Shown: in pieces, positions 8,130 through 16,110 of the stretch | Layout: every line of letters begins with the position of its first letter | Position numbering within the stretch: position 1 is the stretch's first letter | NCBI RefSeq assembly: GCF_000230735.2 | Contig: NC_019962.1 | Coordinates: 248,001-312,000, forward strand | Source of the DNA: Natrinema pellirubrum DSM 15624 | GTDB lineage: Archaea; Halobacteriota; Halobacteria; Halobacteriales; Natrialbaceae | DNA: 64,000 nt | Direction: 5' to 3' | The notes under the pieces: model-generated | Databases searched by the model: none | Told to the model about the DNA's origin: nothing | What the model saw: only the letters and a program-made list of their open reading frames with translations | Position numbers and translations under genes: made by a program

Positions 8130-9059
8130 ATGGAACTCGAACTCGAGCGGCTCGGGATTCACGAGTCCGTCGCGCAGGTCTTCCCGCCGGCGGAGTTGGC
8201 CGACTACCTCGCCGACCTGCCGGTCGCGGTGTCGGTGATCGGCGACGACGGGATCACCGCCTGCGACGCGGTCGTCACCCTCGAGTATCGCGAGGCCGTC
8301 CTCGAAGTCGACTGGGTTCACTCGATCCAGGCGGGGGTCGATCGGTTCCCGTTCGACGCGCTCGAGGACGCGGGCGTGGTCCTGACGAACAGCACGGGAA
8401 TCCACGATCGGACCGTCGGCGAGACGGTCGCGGGCTATCTGCTCTCGTTTTCGCGACGGCTCCACGACCACGTCGCCAACCAGCAAGAACGGCGGTGGGA
8501 GCGCCCCGAGTGGGACGCGGCGTTTACCCTGCCGGGTTCGACGGCCTGCGTCGTCGGGACCGGCACCCTCGGGACGGGCGTCGCGGAGACGCTGGGCGGC
8601 CTCGGCGTGGACCTGCGGGGGGTCCGGCGCTCGGGCGATCCGGTCCCCGGCTTCGGCGAGGTCTACGCCAACGACCGGCTGCTCGAGGCGATCGCGGACG
8701 TCGAGTTCGTGATCGTCACCGTCCCGCTGACCGACGAAACGCACCACCTCTTCGACGCCGCGGCGTTCGAGGCCATGCGTGACGACGCCTATTTCGTGAA
8801 CGTGGCCCGCGGGTCGGTCGTCGACGAACCGGCCTTGATCGACGCGCTCGAGGCAGATGCCCTCGCCGGCGCAGCGCTGGACGTCTTCGAGGAGGAGCCC
8901 CTGCCCGAGGACTCACCGCTGTGGGGGATGGACGAGGTGATCGTCTCGCCCCACTGTGCGGCCTATACCCGCGACTATTTCCGGGACACCGGCGACATCG
9001 TCCGCGAGAACGTCGATCGGCTCGAGACTGGCGAGGAATTCCACAACCGCGTGGTCTGA
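8130..9059 (+). CDS. ddh: D-2-hydroxyacid dehydrogenase (NAD(P)-dependent)
   Basis: 309 residues. The Rossmann loop VGTGTLGTGVAE lies at about 140-151. The active-site Arg is in NVARGSVVD, Glu in FEEEPLPEDSPLW and the catalytic His in VSPHCAAY, the Arg-Glu-His set of the D-isomer-specific 2-hydroxyacid dehydrogenases. The length and phrasing resemble the Haloferax mediterranei D2-HDH, which reduces 2-ketocarboxylic acids. Monocistronic: the gene starts 79 bp after the TnpB hairpin and nothing follows on the same strand. Cytosolic. The exact keto acid is not predictable. Confidence 0.92.
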   Translation: MELELERLGIHESVAQVFPPAELADYLADLPVAVSVIGDDGITACDAVVTLEYREAVLEVDWVHSIQAGVDRFPFDALEDAGVVLTNSTGIHDRTVGETVAGYLLSFSRRLHDHVANQQERRWERPEWDAAFTLPGSTACVVGTGTLGTGVAETLGGLGVDLRGVRRSGDPVPGFGEVYANDRLLEAIADVEFVIVTVPLTDETHHLFDAAAFEAMRDDAYFVNVARGSVVDEPALIDALEADALAGAALDVFEEEPLPEDSPLWGMDEVIVSPHCAAYTRDYFRDTGDIVRENVDRLETGEEFHNRVV

Positions 9060-9329
9060 TCGCGGGACCGGCTCGAGGCGGTGTGATCCTCATGTGAGTG
9101 AAGGTGCCGTGCGGTGGCCGGGCGCACGACTCGAGTATCACGAGAGTCGTGCAACTCGGGGGAGGGCAGGCGCTTACCCGATACCCTCCGTGAGCGAACC
9201 CGAAGGGTGAGCGAGCGGGCCGACGACTGATGTGAGTGACTGAAAGGAACGAACGGAAGGAGGAGTGCTTTTCATCAACGTTTTGCCGAGTGCGGTCGCG
9301 AAGCGACCGCACGCAGAGCAAAAGGTTGG
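9060..9329. other. Intergenic region with inverted repeats
   Basis: No gene was seen. It holds a hairpin with GCACGACTC/GAGTCGTGC arms near 9123-9152, several GTGAGTG/GTGAGCGA short repeats, and the strong hairpin listed at 9290-9312. Confidence 0.6.
9290..9312 (-). terminator. Hairpin downstream of engB
   Basis: Arms GTGCGGTCGC (9290-9299) and GCGACCGCAC (9303-9312) with a 3-base GAA loop, 18 bp past the engB stop. The position fits a terminator or mRNA 3'-end stabiliser; there is no clear T-run on the minus strand. Confidence 0.5.
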
Positions 9330-9959
9330 TCAGAAAAACTTGAACAGGTCGTCCCGCTGTTGCTCGTGGAGCTGGCTCCGGACGGCGTCGTTGAGCGGCT
9401 CGAGCTGGCCCTTCTTGGCACTGATGGGGGCGATGGTGTCTTGCCACTGTTTCCACGGCGGGTAGAGGCCGAGCCGGTCACAGAGGGCATCGAGGCGCTC
9501 GTCCTCGTCGTCGACCTTGTCCATCTTGTTGACGGCGACGACGGTGGGGATATCGAGGTCCCGCAGGAAGTGAAACATCTCGACGTCGTAGGGGATCTCG
9601 TCGGGGCCGGAGTGGCGGTCGATGATGTCGATGACGCTCTTGCCGTCGACGACGAGGACGGCAACGAGGATGTTGTCGGCGTAGTCCTCTAAGTAGTGGA
9701 CGATCTCGGTCTTGATCTCCTCGCGGAGGTCCTCGTCGACGCCGCTCATGAAGCCGAAGCCGGGGAGGTCGGTGATGACGAAGTCCTCGGGGGCCCAGTC
9801 GTAGTGGTTGGGCGAGCGGGTGACGCCGGGTTTGCCGCCGGTGTCGAAGCTGTGGCCGGTCAGTTCGCGCATGAGCGTGGACTTGCCCACGTTCGAACGA
9901 CCGACGAGGGCCACCTCGGCGTCCCGGTTCGGTCGCGTATCGAACTCGATCATGGCCAT
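9330..9959 (-). CDS. engB: EngB/YihA-type ribosome-biogenesis GTPase
   Basis: 209 residues from the ATG at 9959 ([10 protein letters not shown]); a second ATG at 9953 is possible. All G motifs are present: G1 GRSNVGKS, G2 region [11 protein letters not shown]3 DLPGFGF, G4 NKMDKVD and G5 SAKKG. EngB homologues assist large-subunit assembly in bacteria; archaeal members are annotated by homology. A TATAAA at 9978-9983 on the minus strand lies about 24 nt before the ATG, indicating a leaderless transcript. An in-frame extension upstream to 10031 crosses this TATA box and is rejected. The gene is convergent with ddh. Confidence 0.93.
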   Translation of the reverse strand: MAMIEFDTRPNRDAEVALVGRSNVGKSTLMRELTGHSFDTGGKPGVTRSPNHYDWAPEDFVITDLPGFGFMSGVDEDLREEIKTEIVHYLEDYADNILVAVLVVDGKSVIDIIDRHSGPDEIPYDVEMFHFLRDLDIPTVVAVNKMDKVDDEDERLDALCDRLGLYPPWKQWQDTIAPISAKKGQLEPLNDAVRSQLHEQQRDDLFKFF

Positions 9960-9977
9960 CTGTAGGCCGGTGTGACG

Positions 9978-9983
9978 TTTATA
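9978..9983 (-). promoter_or_regulatory. TATA box of engB
   Basis: Minus-strand TATAAA about 24 nt upstream of the start codon, the spacing expected when transcription begins at or near the ATG in haloarchaea. Confidence 0.55.
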
Positions 9984-10040
9984 GGCGTTGTAACTGGGCC
10001 CGGCCGCTCTCGGAACCCATCCGAGGCGCAATGGTCGAGA

Positions 10041-10514
10041 CTACACGCTCGTCGCAACGAACGCCCCGATTCCGAACGAGACGGCGACGAGGGCGGCGAT
10101 CGCGACGAGTCGGCGACTCGAGGGCGTCGCCTTGAGGTCGACGTGGCGACTGTCGCGGGCGGTCTGGACGCCGAACCAGGCCATCGACGTGCCGCCGGCC
10201 AGCATCGCCGCGGCGAAGATCCACGACGCCGTATCGCCGTCGACGAGGGCGGATCGGACCGCCGACAGCGTGACGACGGCCGCCAGGAGGACGTCGCCGA
10301 CGCCGATGACGACGTTCCACGGGACGGGTCGGTCGCCGACCGGTATTGAGTCGACGAGGCCGCCGACGATCATGAGAACCGCCGAGAGGACGAAGCCGGC
10401 CAGGAGGGCCCCGGCGAGCGGTCCGGTGAACACGCGCGGACCGAACGCGGCAACGTATACACTGACAAGCCCGAGCATGACGATGCCCAGCGGGAGGGCC
10501 ATCCGGCGCTTCAT
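10041..10514 (-). CDS. Multi-pass membrane protein of unknown function
   Basis: 157 residues from the ATG at 10514 (MKRRMALPLGIVMLG). It has four to five hydrophobic segments (about 5-25, 30-52, 65-85, 92-110 and 135-155) with short charged loops and a positive N-terminus, which suggests a cytoplasmic N-end. No catalytic motif or family was recognised; the layout is that of the many haloarchaeal-specific small integral membrane proteins. It is divergent from the DUF389 gene at 10642 (127 bp between starts) and lies 27 bp upstream of the region before engB, so it could be co-transcribed with engB. The 54 upstream in-frame residues are not conserved-looking and were left out. Confidence 0.7.
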   Translation of the reverse strand: MKRRMALPLGIVMLGLVSVYVAAFGPRVFTGPLAGALLAGFVLSAVLMIVGGLVDSIPVGDRPVPWNVVIGVGDVLLAAVVTLSAVRSALVDGDTASWIFAAAMLAGGTSMAWFGVQTARDSRHVDLKATPSSRRLVAIAALVAVSFGIGAFVATSV

Positions 10515-10641
10515 ACCGGGGATTGTTGGCTGTCCTACAATAACCTTTTGCGGTGAGCTGGCCGTCGCTCGAGTCGATCCGACCGACGGGATGGGGCGGA
10601 ATGCCCCGGAGTTATGGGCCCGGGGTTCGTCAGGGCCTGCT

Positions 10642-11943
10642 GTGCGGCTCGTACAGTTGACGATCCCGACGGGCAAGCGGGAGACGATCCTCTCGATCCT
10701 CGACGAGCGGGGGATCGACTACGTCGTGACCGACGAGACCAGCAGCCGGTCGTATACGGGAGTCACGTACTTCCCGCTGCCGGATGCGGCCGTCGAGCCG
10801 GTGTTGGACGAGATTCAGGACGCAGGGATCGAGGAGGACGCCTACACCGTCGTCGTCGACGCCGAGACGGTCGTCTCGCGGCGGTTTCAGGCGCTCCGCG
10901 ACGAGTACGAGAACGGCGATGTCGGTTCGGACCGCATCTCCCGGCAGGAACTGCAGGCCGAAGCCGACGATCTGACGCCGAGCTTTCCCGTCTACGTGGT
11001 GATGACGGTCATCAGTGCCGTCGTCGCGACCGCCGGGCTCTTGCTCGATTCGCCGGCGGTCGTCGTCGGCTCGATGGTGATCGCCCCCCTGATCGGGCCG
11101 GCACTCGGCGCGAGCGTCGGGACGGTAATCGACGACGAGGACATGTTCGTCGAGAGCGTCACCTATCAGATCATCGGCGTCGTCGTCGCGATCGTGGCTG
11201 CGGCGATCTTCGCGTTGGTCGTCCGGTCGCTGAACATCGTCCCGCCGGACCTCGTCCTCTCGAGCGTCGGGGAGATCTCCGAGCGGCTCGCGCCGGACCT
11301 GCTGTCGCTGGCGATCGCGCTCGGGGCCGGCGTCGCGGGGGTCGTCAGCATCGCGACGGGGACTGCGGTCGCGCTGGTCGGCGTCATGATCGCGGCGGCG
11401 TTGATCCCGCCGGCCGGCGTCGCGGGTATCGCCATCGCGTGGGGGCAGCCGACGTCGGCGATCGGCGCGACGGTGCTGGTGTTGGTCAATCTGCTGTCGG
11501 TCAATCTCGCCGGGCTGGTGACGCTGTGGTACGCCGGCTACCGTCCGGAGAGCCTGTTCTCGCTCGGCGAGACCGAACAGCGCCTCCGTAAGCGGATCGC
11601 CGGGCTCGTCGTCATCGTCCTCGTTTTCGCCGTCTTTCTCGGCGGTATCACCTACGCCTCCTACGAGTCAGGGAACTTCGAACAGGACGCTCGCGACGAG
11701 GTCGAGAGAGTCCTCTCCCAGGAGCAATACGAGGACTATCAGCTGCTCGAGTTCGAAGTCGTGATGGACGATAATTACCCGTTCCGGAACCCAGAACGGG
11801 TGATCGTCACCATCGGCGGGCCACCTGGCGAGTCCGCGCCCGCACTGGCCGATACCCTCCACGAGCGGATCAACGACCACGCCGACGGCTCGGTCGCCGT
11901 CGAAGTCAGGTACGTCGAAGTCACCGAACGGGGAGCCGGCTGA
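10642..11943 (+). CDS. DUF389 (TIGR00341) membrane protein, copy 1
   Basis: 433 residues from the GTG at 10642 (VRLVQLTIPTGKRE). Residues 1-115 are a soluble ACT-like domain (VRLVQLTIP, EPVLDEIQDAGI). The membrane core at about 120-320 includes the family signature VVVGSMVIAPLIGPALG, and a soluble C-terminal domain follows. The family is widespread in archaea and cyanobacteria; transport or sensing is presumed but unproved. A paralogue lies at 36246-37679 with the same domain order and matching LLLDS..V.VG.MVIAP phrases. A long in-frame extension upstream runs antisense to the membrane gene at 10041-10514 and was rejected. Confidence 0.87.
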   Translation: MRLVQLTIPTGKRETILSILDERGIDYVVTDETSSRSYTGVTYFPLPDAAVEPVLDEIQDAGIEEDAYTVVVDAETVVSRRFQALRDEYENGDVGSDRISRQELQAEADDLTPSFPVYVVMTVISAVVATAGLLLDSPAVVVGSMVIAPLIGPALGASVGTVIDDEDMFVESVTYQIIGVVVAIVAAAIFALVVRSLNIVPPDLVLSSVGEISERLAPDLLSLAIALGAGVAGVVSIATGTAVALVGVMIAAALIPPAGVAGIAIAWGQPTSAIGATVLVLVNLLSVNLAGLVTLWYAGYRPESLFSLGETEQRLRKRIAGLVVIVLVFAVFLGGITYASYESGNFEQDARDEVERVLSQEQYEDYQLLEFEVVMDDNYPFRNPERVIVTIGGPPGESAPALADTLHERINDHADGSVAVEVRYVEVTERGAG

Positions 11944-12018
11944 CGGGCGGCGAGGCGGGAACCGCTGGCGAGTTCGAGTGCTGGAAATCCTTTCGGTACT
12001 CGCCCTCGTAGCGCGACT

Positions 12019-12240
12019 ATGCCCACGACCGCCGCGACGCCGGACGCGAACGAGGAGTGTACCTACTGTGGCTCGCGGATCTTCGATCACGATCCGATCT
12101 GCGTCCGCGACTGCACCGACGACTGCGGCTCGCCGACTCACTTCTGTCACTACGCCTGTCTCTCGGCACACATCGAGGAGAACGACCTGACGGCGGGCGA
12201 CGCCTGCGAGTGGTCGCCCGACGAACCCGGCTGCTCGTGA
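12019..12240 (+). CDS. Small Cys/His zinc-finger protein
   Basis: 73 residues. CTYCGSRIFDHDPICVRDC near 15-33, then CG..HFCHYACLSAH near 38-52, give a C-x2-C...C-x3-C...H-x-CH-x2-C spacing consistent with one or two zinc sites. The acidic C-terminus ends WSPDEPGCS. Small zinc-finger proteins are abundant in haloarchaea and several affect stress or motility phenotypes; no role can be assigned to this one. It follows DUF389 copy 1 by 75 bp on the same strand and faces the NOG1 gene. Confidence 0.72.
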   Translation: MPTTAATPDANEECTYCGSRIFDHDPICVRDCTDDCGSPTHFCHYACLSAHIEENDLTAGDACEWSPDEPGCS

Positions 12241-12353
12241 CCGGGGTCCGCGGCGACGCCGCGACCGCCGTCACGACGGGTCCGTTCTCGAGCGAGCCGT
12301 TCGCTCACGGCTCACCGAGTCGAGGGACGTGCAGTCGAAGATCGGTCCCCGCG

Positions 12354-13340
12354 TTATCCGTCGAACGGCAGTTCGGGCTCGTAGTCGATCGCCGCGACGG
12401 CGGCATCGAGGACCGTCTCGACGTCGTCGCCGGTCTCGACGCTCATGGTGTAGTCGGCGTCGAGGTTCTCGAGCGACTCGTTCCAGACCGCCTGCCGGTC
12501 GACCTTGTTCGCGACCGTGAGGACGGGGATCTCGTCGAACCGGGCCGCGATCGCGTCCCGTAACTCGAGCTGCGAGCCGATCGGGTAGCCACACTCCCCC
12601 GAGGGATCGAGCATGACGAGCATGCAGTCCGCGAGGTGTTCGATGGCGCTGACCGCCTGGGACTCGATCTCGTTGCGTTCCTCCGGCGGCCGGTCGAGCA
12701 GCCCGGGCGTGTCGACGATCTGGTAGCGGATGTGGTCCCGTTCGAAGTGGCCGACGCCGATCCCCTTCGTCGTGAACGGGTAGGAGGCGGTCTCGCCCCG
12801 GGCGCTGGTGACGCCGTTGACGAACGAGGACTTGCCGACGTTGGGGTAGCCGGCGACGACGATCGTCGGCTCGTCGGGGTTGATCTCGGGCAGGTCCCGC
12901 AGGTCGTTGCGCGACTCGTTGATGTAGAGCAGGTGGTCCTCGACCTGCTCGACGATGTCGGCCAAGCGGGCGAAGGCCTGCTTGCGGTGCTTGCGCGCGG
13001 TGTCCACGTCGGTCTTGCGCAGCCGCGGCTGGTACTCCTCGTGGATCTCGCGGGCCTTCCGGCTGGCCCACATTACTTCCGACAGCGCCTGTCGGAGCCG
13101 GTCGACGTCGACGATCGCGTCCGCCAGCTCGTAGTAGAACGGGTGGGCGTCGTACTCGAAGTCCGGCCACGCCGTCACCACGTTCTCGAGGTTGTCCGAG
13201 ATGATGTTCGCCGCCGTCTGGAGCATCGACTGCTGGGCCTCGAGGCCGCCCTTGGCCTTGCCGGCCCGTGCCGCCCGCGAGAACGCCTTGTCGATCAACT
13301 CTTCCGACGTGGGCGTCGTCGGAAGGTCTTCGAAAATCAT
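12354..13340 (-). CDS. NOG1-family (Obg-like) GTP-binding protein
   Basis: 328 residues. Residues 1-150 are the N-terminal helical bundle typical of archaeal NOG1 (LIDKAFSRAARAGKAKGG). The GTPase core follows: G1 GYPNVGKSS, G2 YPFTTKGI, G3 DTPGLLDRP, G4 NKVDRQ, and a late VETGDD G5-like site. NOG1 proteins act in large-ribosomal-subunit maturation; the archaeal form is shorter than the eukaryotic one, as here. The ATG at 13340 (MIFEDLPTTP) is a standard start for the family. It is convergent with the small zinc-finger gene and divergent from the DUF5518 gene at 13423. Confidence 0.92.
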   Translation of the reverse strand: MIFEDLPTTPTSEELIDKAFSRAARAGKAKGGLEAQQSMLQTAANIISDNLENVVTAWPDFEYDAHPFYYELADAIVDVDRLRQALSEVMWASRKAREIHEEYQPRLRKTDVDTARKHRKQAFARLADIVEQVEDHLLYINESRNDLRDLPEINPDEPTIVVAGYPNVGKSSFVNGVTSARGETASYPFTTKGIGVGHFERDHIRYQIVDTPGLLDRPPEERNEIESQAVSAIEHLADCMLVMLDPSGECGYPIGSQLELRDAIAARFDEIPVLTVANKVDRQAVWNESLENLDADYTMSVETGDDVETVLDAAVAAIDYEPELPFDG

Positions 13341-13422
13341 GGGAAGCGGTAGGAGCCGCGACCATAAAAGGGCGTCCGTTGGCCGCCGTCAGCTTATCCC
13401 TGCCGCCTGCCTACGGGGAGCC

Positions 13423-13794
13423 ATGACAGATTGGCGCGCGGTGTTCGTCGGCTTCCTCGTCGTGACGGTGGTGGGAATCGTCGGCCTCGTGGTCCCCGGG
13501 ATCGGCCAGATCGTCGCGGGGCTGGCCGGCGGGTTCGTCGCCGGCTACATGGCCGGCGGCGGGCTGGGACGTGGCTTCTGGCACGGTCTGCTCGCCGGCT
13601 CGCTGGGCGGAATCATCGGCGGCCTGTTGATCGGCGTCGCCGTCGGTCTGGCCGGGCTGGCGCTTGGCCCCGTCGGCGGCGCGATCTCGGGGGCCGCTGG
13701 GGTCGGGATCTTCGCGCTCGCCGTCGCCGTCTCGCTCGTAATGGCCATCGAGAGCGCGATCGCGGGGATCGTCGGCGCGGCGGTCAGCGACTGA
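13423..13794 (+). CDS. Glycine-rich membrane protein, DUF5518-like
   Basis: 123 residues from the ATG at 13423 (MTDWRAVFVGFLV). Hydrophobic over nearly its full length, with Gly-rich transmembrane segments at about 8-28, 30-50, 55-85 and 92-118 (GLAGGFVAGYMAGGGLGRGFWHG). This matches the haloarchaeal DUF5518 style, where GxxxG packing and a conserved W..G loop recur. Function unknown. It is divergent from the NOG1 gene, with 82 bp between the starts, and is followed by the convergent copper-storage gene. Confidence 0.75.
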   Translation: MTDWRAVFVGFLVVTVVGIVGLVVPGIGQIVAGLAGGFVAGYMAGGGLGRGFWHGLLAGSLGGIIGGLLIGVAVGLAGLALGPVGGAISGAAGVGIFALAVAVSLVMAIESAIAGIVGAAVSD

Positions 13795-13819
13795 TAAAAA
13801 AAGCTGTCTCGAGTCCCCC

Positions 13820-14170
13820 TCAGGCAGCCATCTCCCGGCAGCTCTCGGCACATTTTGGCAAGATCTCCGCACAGGCCTGACAGTGGTCGTGGTCGTGCTG
13901 CTTGCACTCCTCGGCACACTCCTCGCAGAGGTCCGCACAGATCTCGCCCAGTTCCCCGTGGTAGCCGGAGTTGCGGGCCATAAAGCGTGCGTGCAGCGAG
14001 GCGATATCGGCCACGTCCCGACAGAGTCGGATACAGCGGGCCATGTCCTCACCCTCGCCCGCACAGGCGTCGGCACACCACTCACAGACCTGCGCGGCCT
14101 CGAGGCAGTTGTCGATACACTCCTGCATCTGATCGTCCGAGTGCGCGTTTCGGAGTTGTTGAAGCGCCAT
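13820..14170 (-). CDS. Four-helix-bundle copper-binding (Csp-like) protein
   Basis: 116 residues from the ATG at 14170 (MALQQLRNAHSDDQ). Cysteines fall on helix faces in repeated C-x2-C and C-x3-C spacings (CIDNCLEAAQVCEWCADAC; CIRLCRDVAD; CADLCEECAEECKQH; CQACAEILPKCAESC), with a His-rich HDHDHC stretch. This is the DUF326/Csp pattern, in which Cys residues line the core of a four-helix bundle and bind many Cu(I) ions. No Tat or Sec signal is present, so the protein is probably a cytosolic copper store. An in-frame upstream ATG at 14221 adds 17 residues not typical of the family. Confidence 0.88.
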   Translation of the reverse strand: MALQQLRNAHSDDQMQECIDNCLEAAQVCEWCADACAGEGEDMARCIRLCRDVADIASLHARFMARNSGYHGELGEICADLCEECAEECKQHDHDHCQACAEILPKCAESCREMAA

Positions 14171-14272
14171 CACCGGGACGGACGCCACGCGGATGGATGA
14201 ATTTGTGTTCGGCGACTGCAAGTCGGCCGCCGGCTGCGACTAGCGTCGGTCGTCGGCTCCGACGCCACGTGA

Positions 14273-14557
14273 TCAGCGACGCGCCTCGAGTTCCGCCTCG
14301 AGGTCCGCCAGTTCCATGTCGTTCATCGCCAGCAGGACCAGCAGATGATAGACGATATCGGCGCTCTCGTGGGCGATCTCCTCGCGGTCGTCGTCCTTGG
14401 CCGCGAGGACGAGTTCGGTCGTCTCCTCGCCGAGTTTCTCCAGGACCGCGTTCTCACCTTTCTCGTGGGTGAACAGCGAGGCGGTGTAGGAGTCCTCGGG
14501 CAGCGTTTCCTTCCGGTCCTCGATCACGGCGAACAGCTCCTCGATCGTCTCCTCCAT
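14273..14557 (-). CDS. hisE: Phosphoribosyl-ATP pyrophosphatase
   Basis: 94 residues, the usual length. MazG-fold motifs are present: EKLGEETTELVLAAK (metal-binding E-E/E-x2-E helix) and HESADIVYHLLVLL. It catalyses the second step of histidine biosynthesis, PRATP to PRAMP. The ATG at 14557 directly abuts the TAG stop of the bifunctional-nuclease-like gene (14558-14560), with GGTGA about eight bases upstream inside that gene, so the two are probably translationally coupled. No other his gene is in the window, as is common in archaea where his genes are scattered. Confidence 0.95.
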   Translation of the reverse strand: MEETIEELFAVIEDRKETLPEDSYTASLFTHEKGENAVLEKLGEETTELVLAAKDDDREEIAHESADIVYHLLVLLAMNDMELADLEAELEARR

Positions 14558-15025
14558 CTACATCTCACCCGACACGTTACGGATGTCTTCGAGGTCGGCG
14601 AACTTCTCCCTGTCGTCTCGGCTGTCCGCGAACACGTCCTCGGTGATCTCGATGCCGGCGTCGGTCCGGGCGGCAAGCGCAAGCGAGTCGCTCGGCCGGG
14701 CGTCGACGACCGTCTCTCCCCGTGGCGTCTCGAGGTGGAGGTCGGCGATGTAGGTTCCGCCCTGCCCGCTCTCGCGTTGTTCGATCTCGGTGACGACGAC
14801 GCGGTCGATTCGGCTACCCAGTTCCTCCATGACATCGAGCAGGAGGTCGTGGGTTAGGGGCCGTCCGATATCCTCGGCCTCGAGCCCGCGGGCGATGCTG
14901 GTCGCCTCGCTGAACCCGATGAAGATCGGGACGACGTCGTCTTCGCCCTCGACGGTAAGGACGACGACCGGGACCGGTCCCTCCGGGGTCCCCGCGACCC
15001 GAACCGCGTCGATGGATGCCTGCAT
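14558..15025 (-). CDS. Bifunctional nuclease family (BFN/DUF151) protein
   Basis: 155 residues from the ATG at 15025 (MQASIDAVRVAGTP). The fold signature VVPIFIGFSEATSIARGL at about 31-48, RPLTHDLLLDVMEELG and DARPSDSLALAARTDA are the conserved blocks of DUF151, named after plant proteins with nuclease activity. Archaeal function is not established. It is joined head to tail with hisE (stop and start abut). An upstream ATG at 15079 adds 18 residues lacking family match and was rejected. Confidence 0.9.
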   Translation of the reverse strand: MQASIDAVRVAGTPEGPVPVVVLTVEGEDDVVPIFIGFSEATSIARGLEAEDIGRPLTHDLLLDVMEELGSRIDRVVVTEIEQRESGQGGTYIADLHLETPRGETVVDARPSDSLALAARTDAGIEITEDVFADSRDDREKFADLEDIRNVSGEM

Positions 15026-15144
15026 ACCCCTACCCTCGGGTAGGAGGGAGAAAACAGGTCCGGTCGCGAATGCATGCACGCGGGACCGTCAACGGCGGCC
15101 GAAACGGGCGACACCGGACGCGAGCGCCACCGCGACCCGGACGG

Positions 15145-15762
15145 CTACTGTGCCTCCTCGATTCCCGGCACCCTTGCGGCCTCGTTCTCGAAGAACGCGA
15201 GGCCGTGAATCCGGCTGTCGGGGGTCAGTTCCGGATGGAACGCGGTACCGACGACCGGCCCCTGTCGCACGGCGACCGGCCGGTCGTTCCACGAGGCCAA
15301 GACCTCGGCGTCGCCGACCGAATCGATGGCCGGCGCGCGGATGAATACCGCCGGATACGGCTCCGCGAGTCCCGCGACCTCGAGGGGCGCTTCGAAGCTG
15401 TCCTTCTGGCGGCCGAAGGCGTTGCGCTCGACGCTCACGTCGAGCAGGCCGAGCTGATCGACCCGGTCGTCGTTCGGGTCGCTCGAGGCGACGATCAGGC
15501 CGGCACAGGTCGCCAGCAGCGGTTTGCCGGCGGCGACGTGGTCCCGAATTTCGGGGGCGATTCCCTCGTCACGGATCAGCCGCGATATCGTGGTCGATTC
15601 GCCGCCGGGCATCGCCAGCAGGTCGCAGTCGGGGACGAGCCCCGACTCGCGGATCTCGTGGACGGTGACCTCACGGTCGTGGGCCCGCGCAGTGCGTTCG
15701 ATGGCGGCCGCGTGTTCCTCGACGTCGCCCTGGACCGCGACGACGCCCGCAGTCAGTGACAT
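15145..15762 (-). CDS. pdxT: Pyridoxal 5'-phosphate synthase glutaminase subunit
   Basis: 205 residues from the ATG at 15762 (MSLTAGVVAVQGDVEEH). Triad glutaminase features are visible: PGGESTTIS oxyanion loop, nucleophile Cys in ATCAGLIV, and His in TAFHPELT with the following Glu. It supplies ammonia to PdxS for PLP synthesis from ribose 5-phosphate and glyceraldehyde 3-phosphate; the pdxS partner is not in the window. Nine in-frame residues upstream are not conserved in the family, so the ATG at 15762 was preferred over 15789. The gene ends 119 bp before the BFN-like gene start on the same strand. Confidence 0.95.
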   Translation of the reverse strand: MSLTAGVVAVQGDVEEHAAAIERTARAHDREVTVHEIRESGLVPDCDLLAMPGGESTTISRLIRDEGIAPEIRDHVAAGKPLLATCAGLIVASSDPNDDRVDQLGLLDVSVERNAFGRQKDSFEAPLEVAGLAEPYPAVFIRAPAIDSVGDAEVLASWNDRPVAVRQGPVVGTAFHPELTPDSRIHGLAFFENEAARVPGIEEAQ

Positions 15763-15888
15763 GGCCGCGGCTACGGAGGGGGAAGTCAAAAACGTCGCGC
15801 CACCGACTCGGCCGCGGCGTCCGCTTCGACCGATCGTGACATGCCTGCCCCATCCTTACTGCCCTCGGACACGTGTGACGAACCGGAG

Positions 15889-16104
15889 ATGAGCCGATCC
15901 GACGCGCGCCGATGGGAGTACAGGACGCTCAGGCCGTCCCGCGGCGAAACGAAAAAGGAGGCCGAGGACCCGCAAGCGGCGCTGAACGAGTATGGCGCTG
16001 ACGGCTGGGAACTCGTCGAGACGATCGACTACACGGGTGGCGGGACCAAGTATCTGGTATTCAAACGCCCCGCCGAGACGACTACCGGTGCCGATGACGG
16101 GTGA
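15889..16104 (+). CDS. DUF4177-like small protein
   Basis: 71 residues from the ATG at 15889 (MSRSDARRWEYRT). The pattern WEYRTL, a central ALNEYGADGWELVE and a final KYLVFKRP is the DUF4177 fold: an initial strand, a helix with GxxGWELV, and two closing strands. An alternative ATG at 15841 adds 16 residues; a CCTTACT-like TATA element near 15853, about 30 bp upstream, favours the shorter form. Function unknown. The membrane protein gene follows after 6 bp on the same strand, so the pair is likely an operon. Confidence 0.72.
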   Translation: MSRSDARRWEYRTLRPSRGETKKEAEDPQAALNEYGADGWELVETIDYTGGGTKYLVFKRPAETTTGADDG

Positions 16105-16110
16105 CTCGCC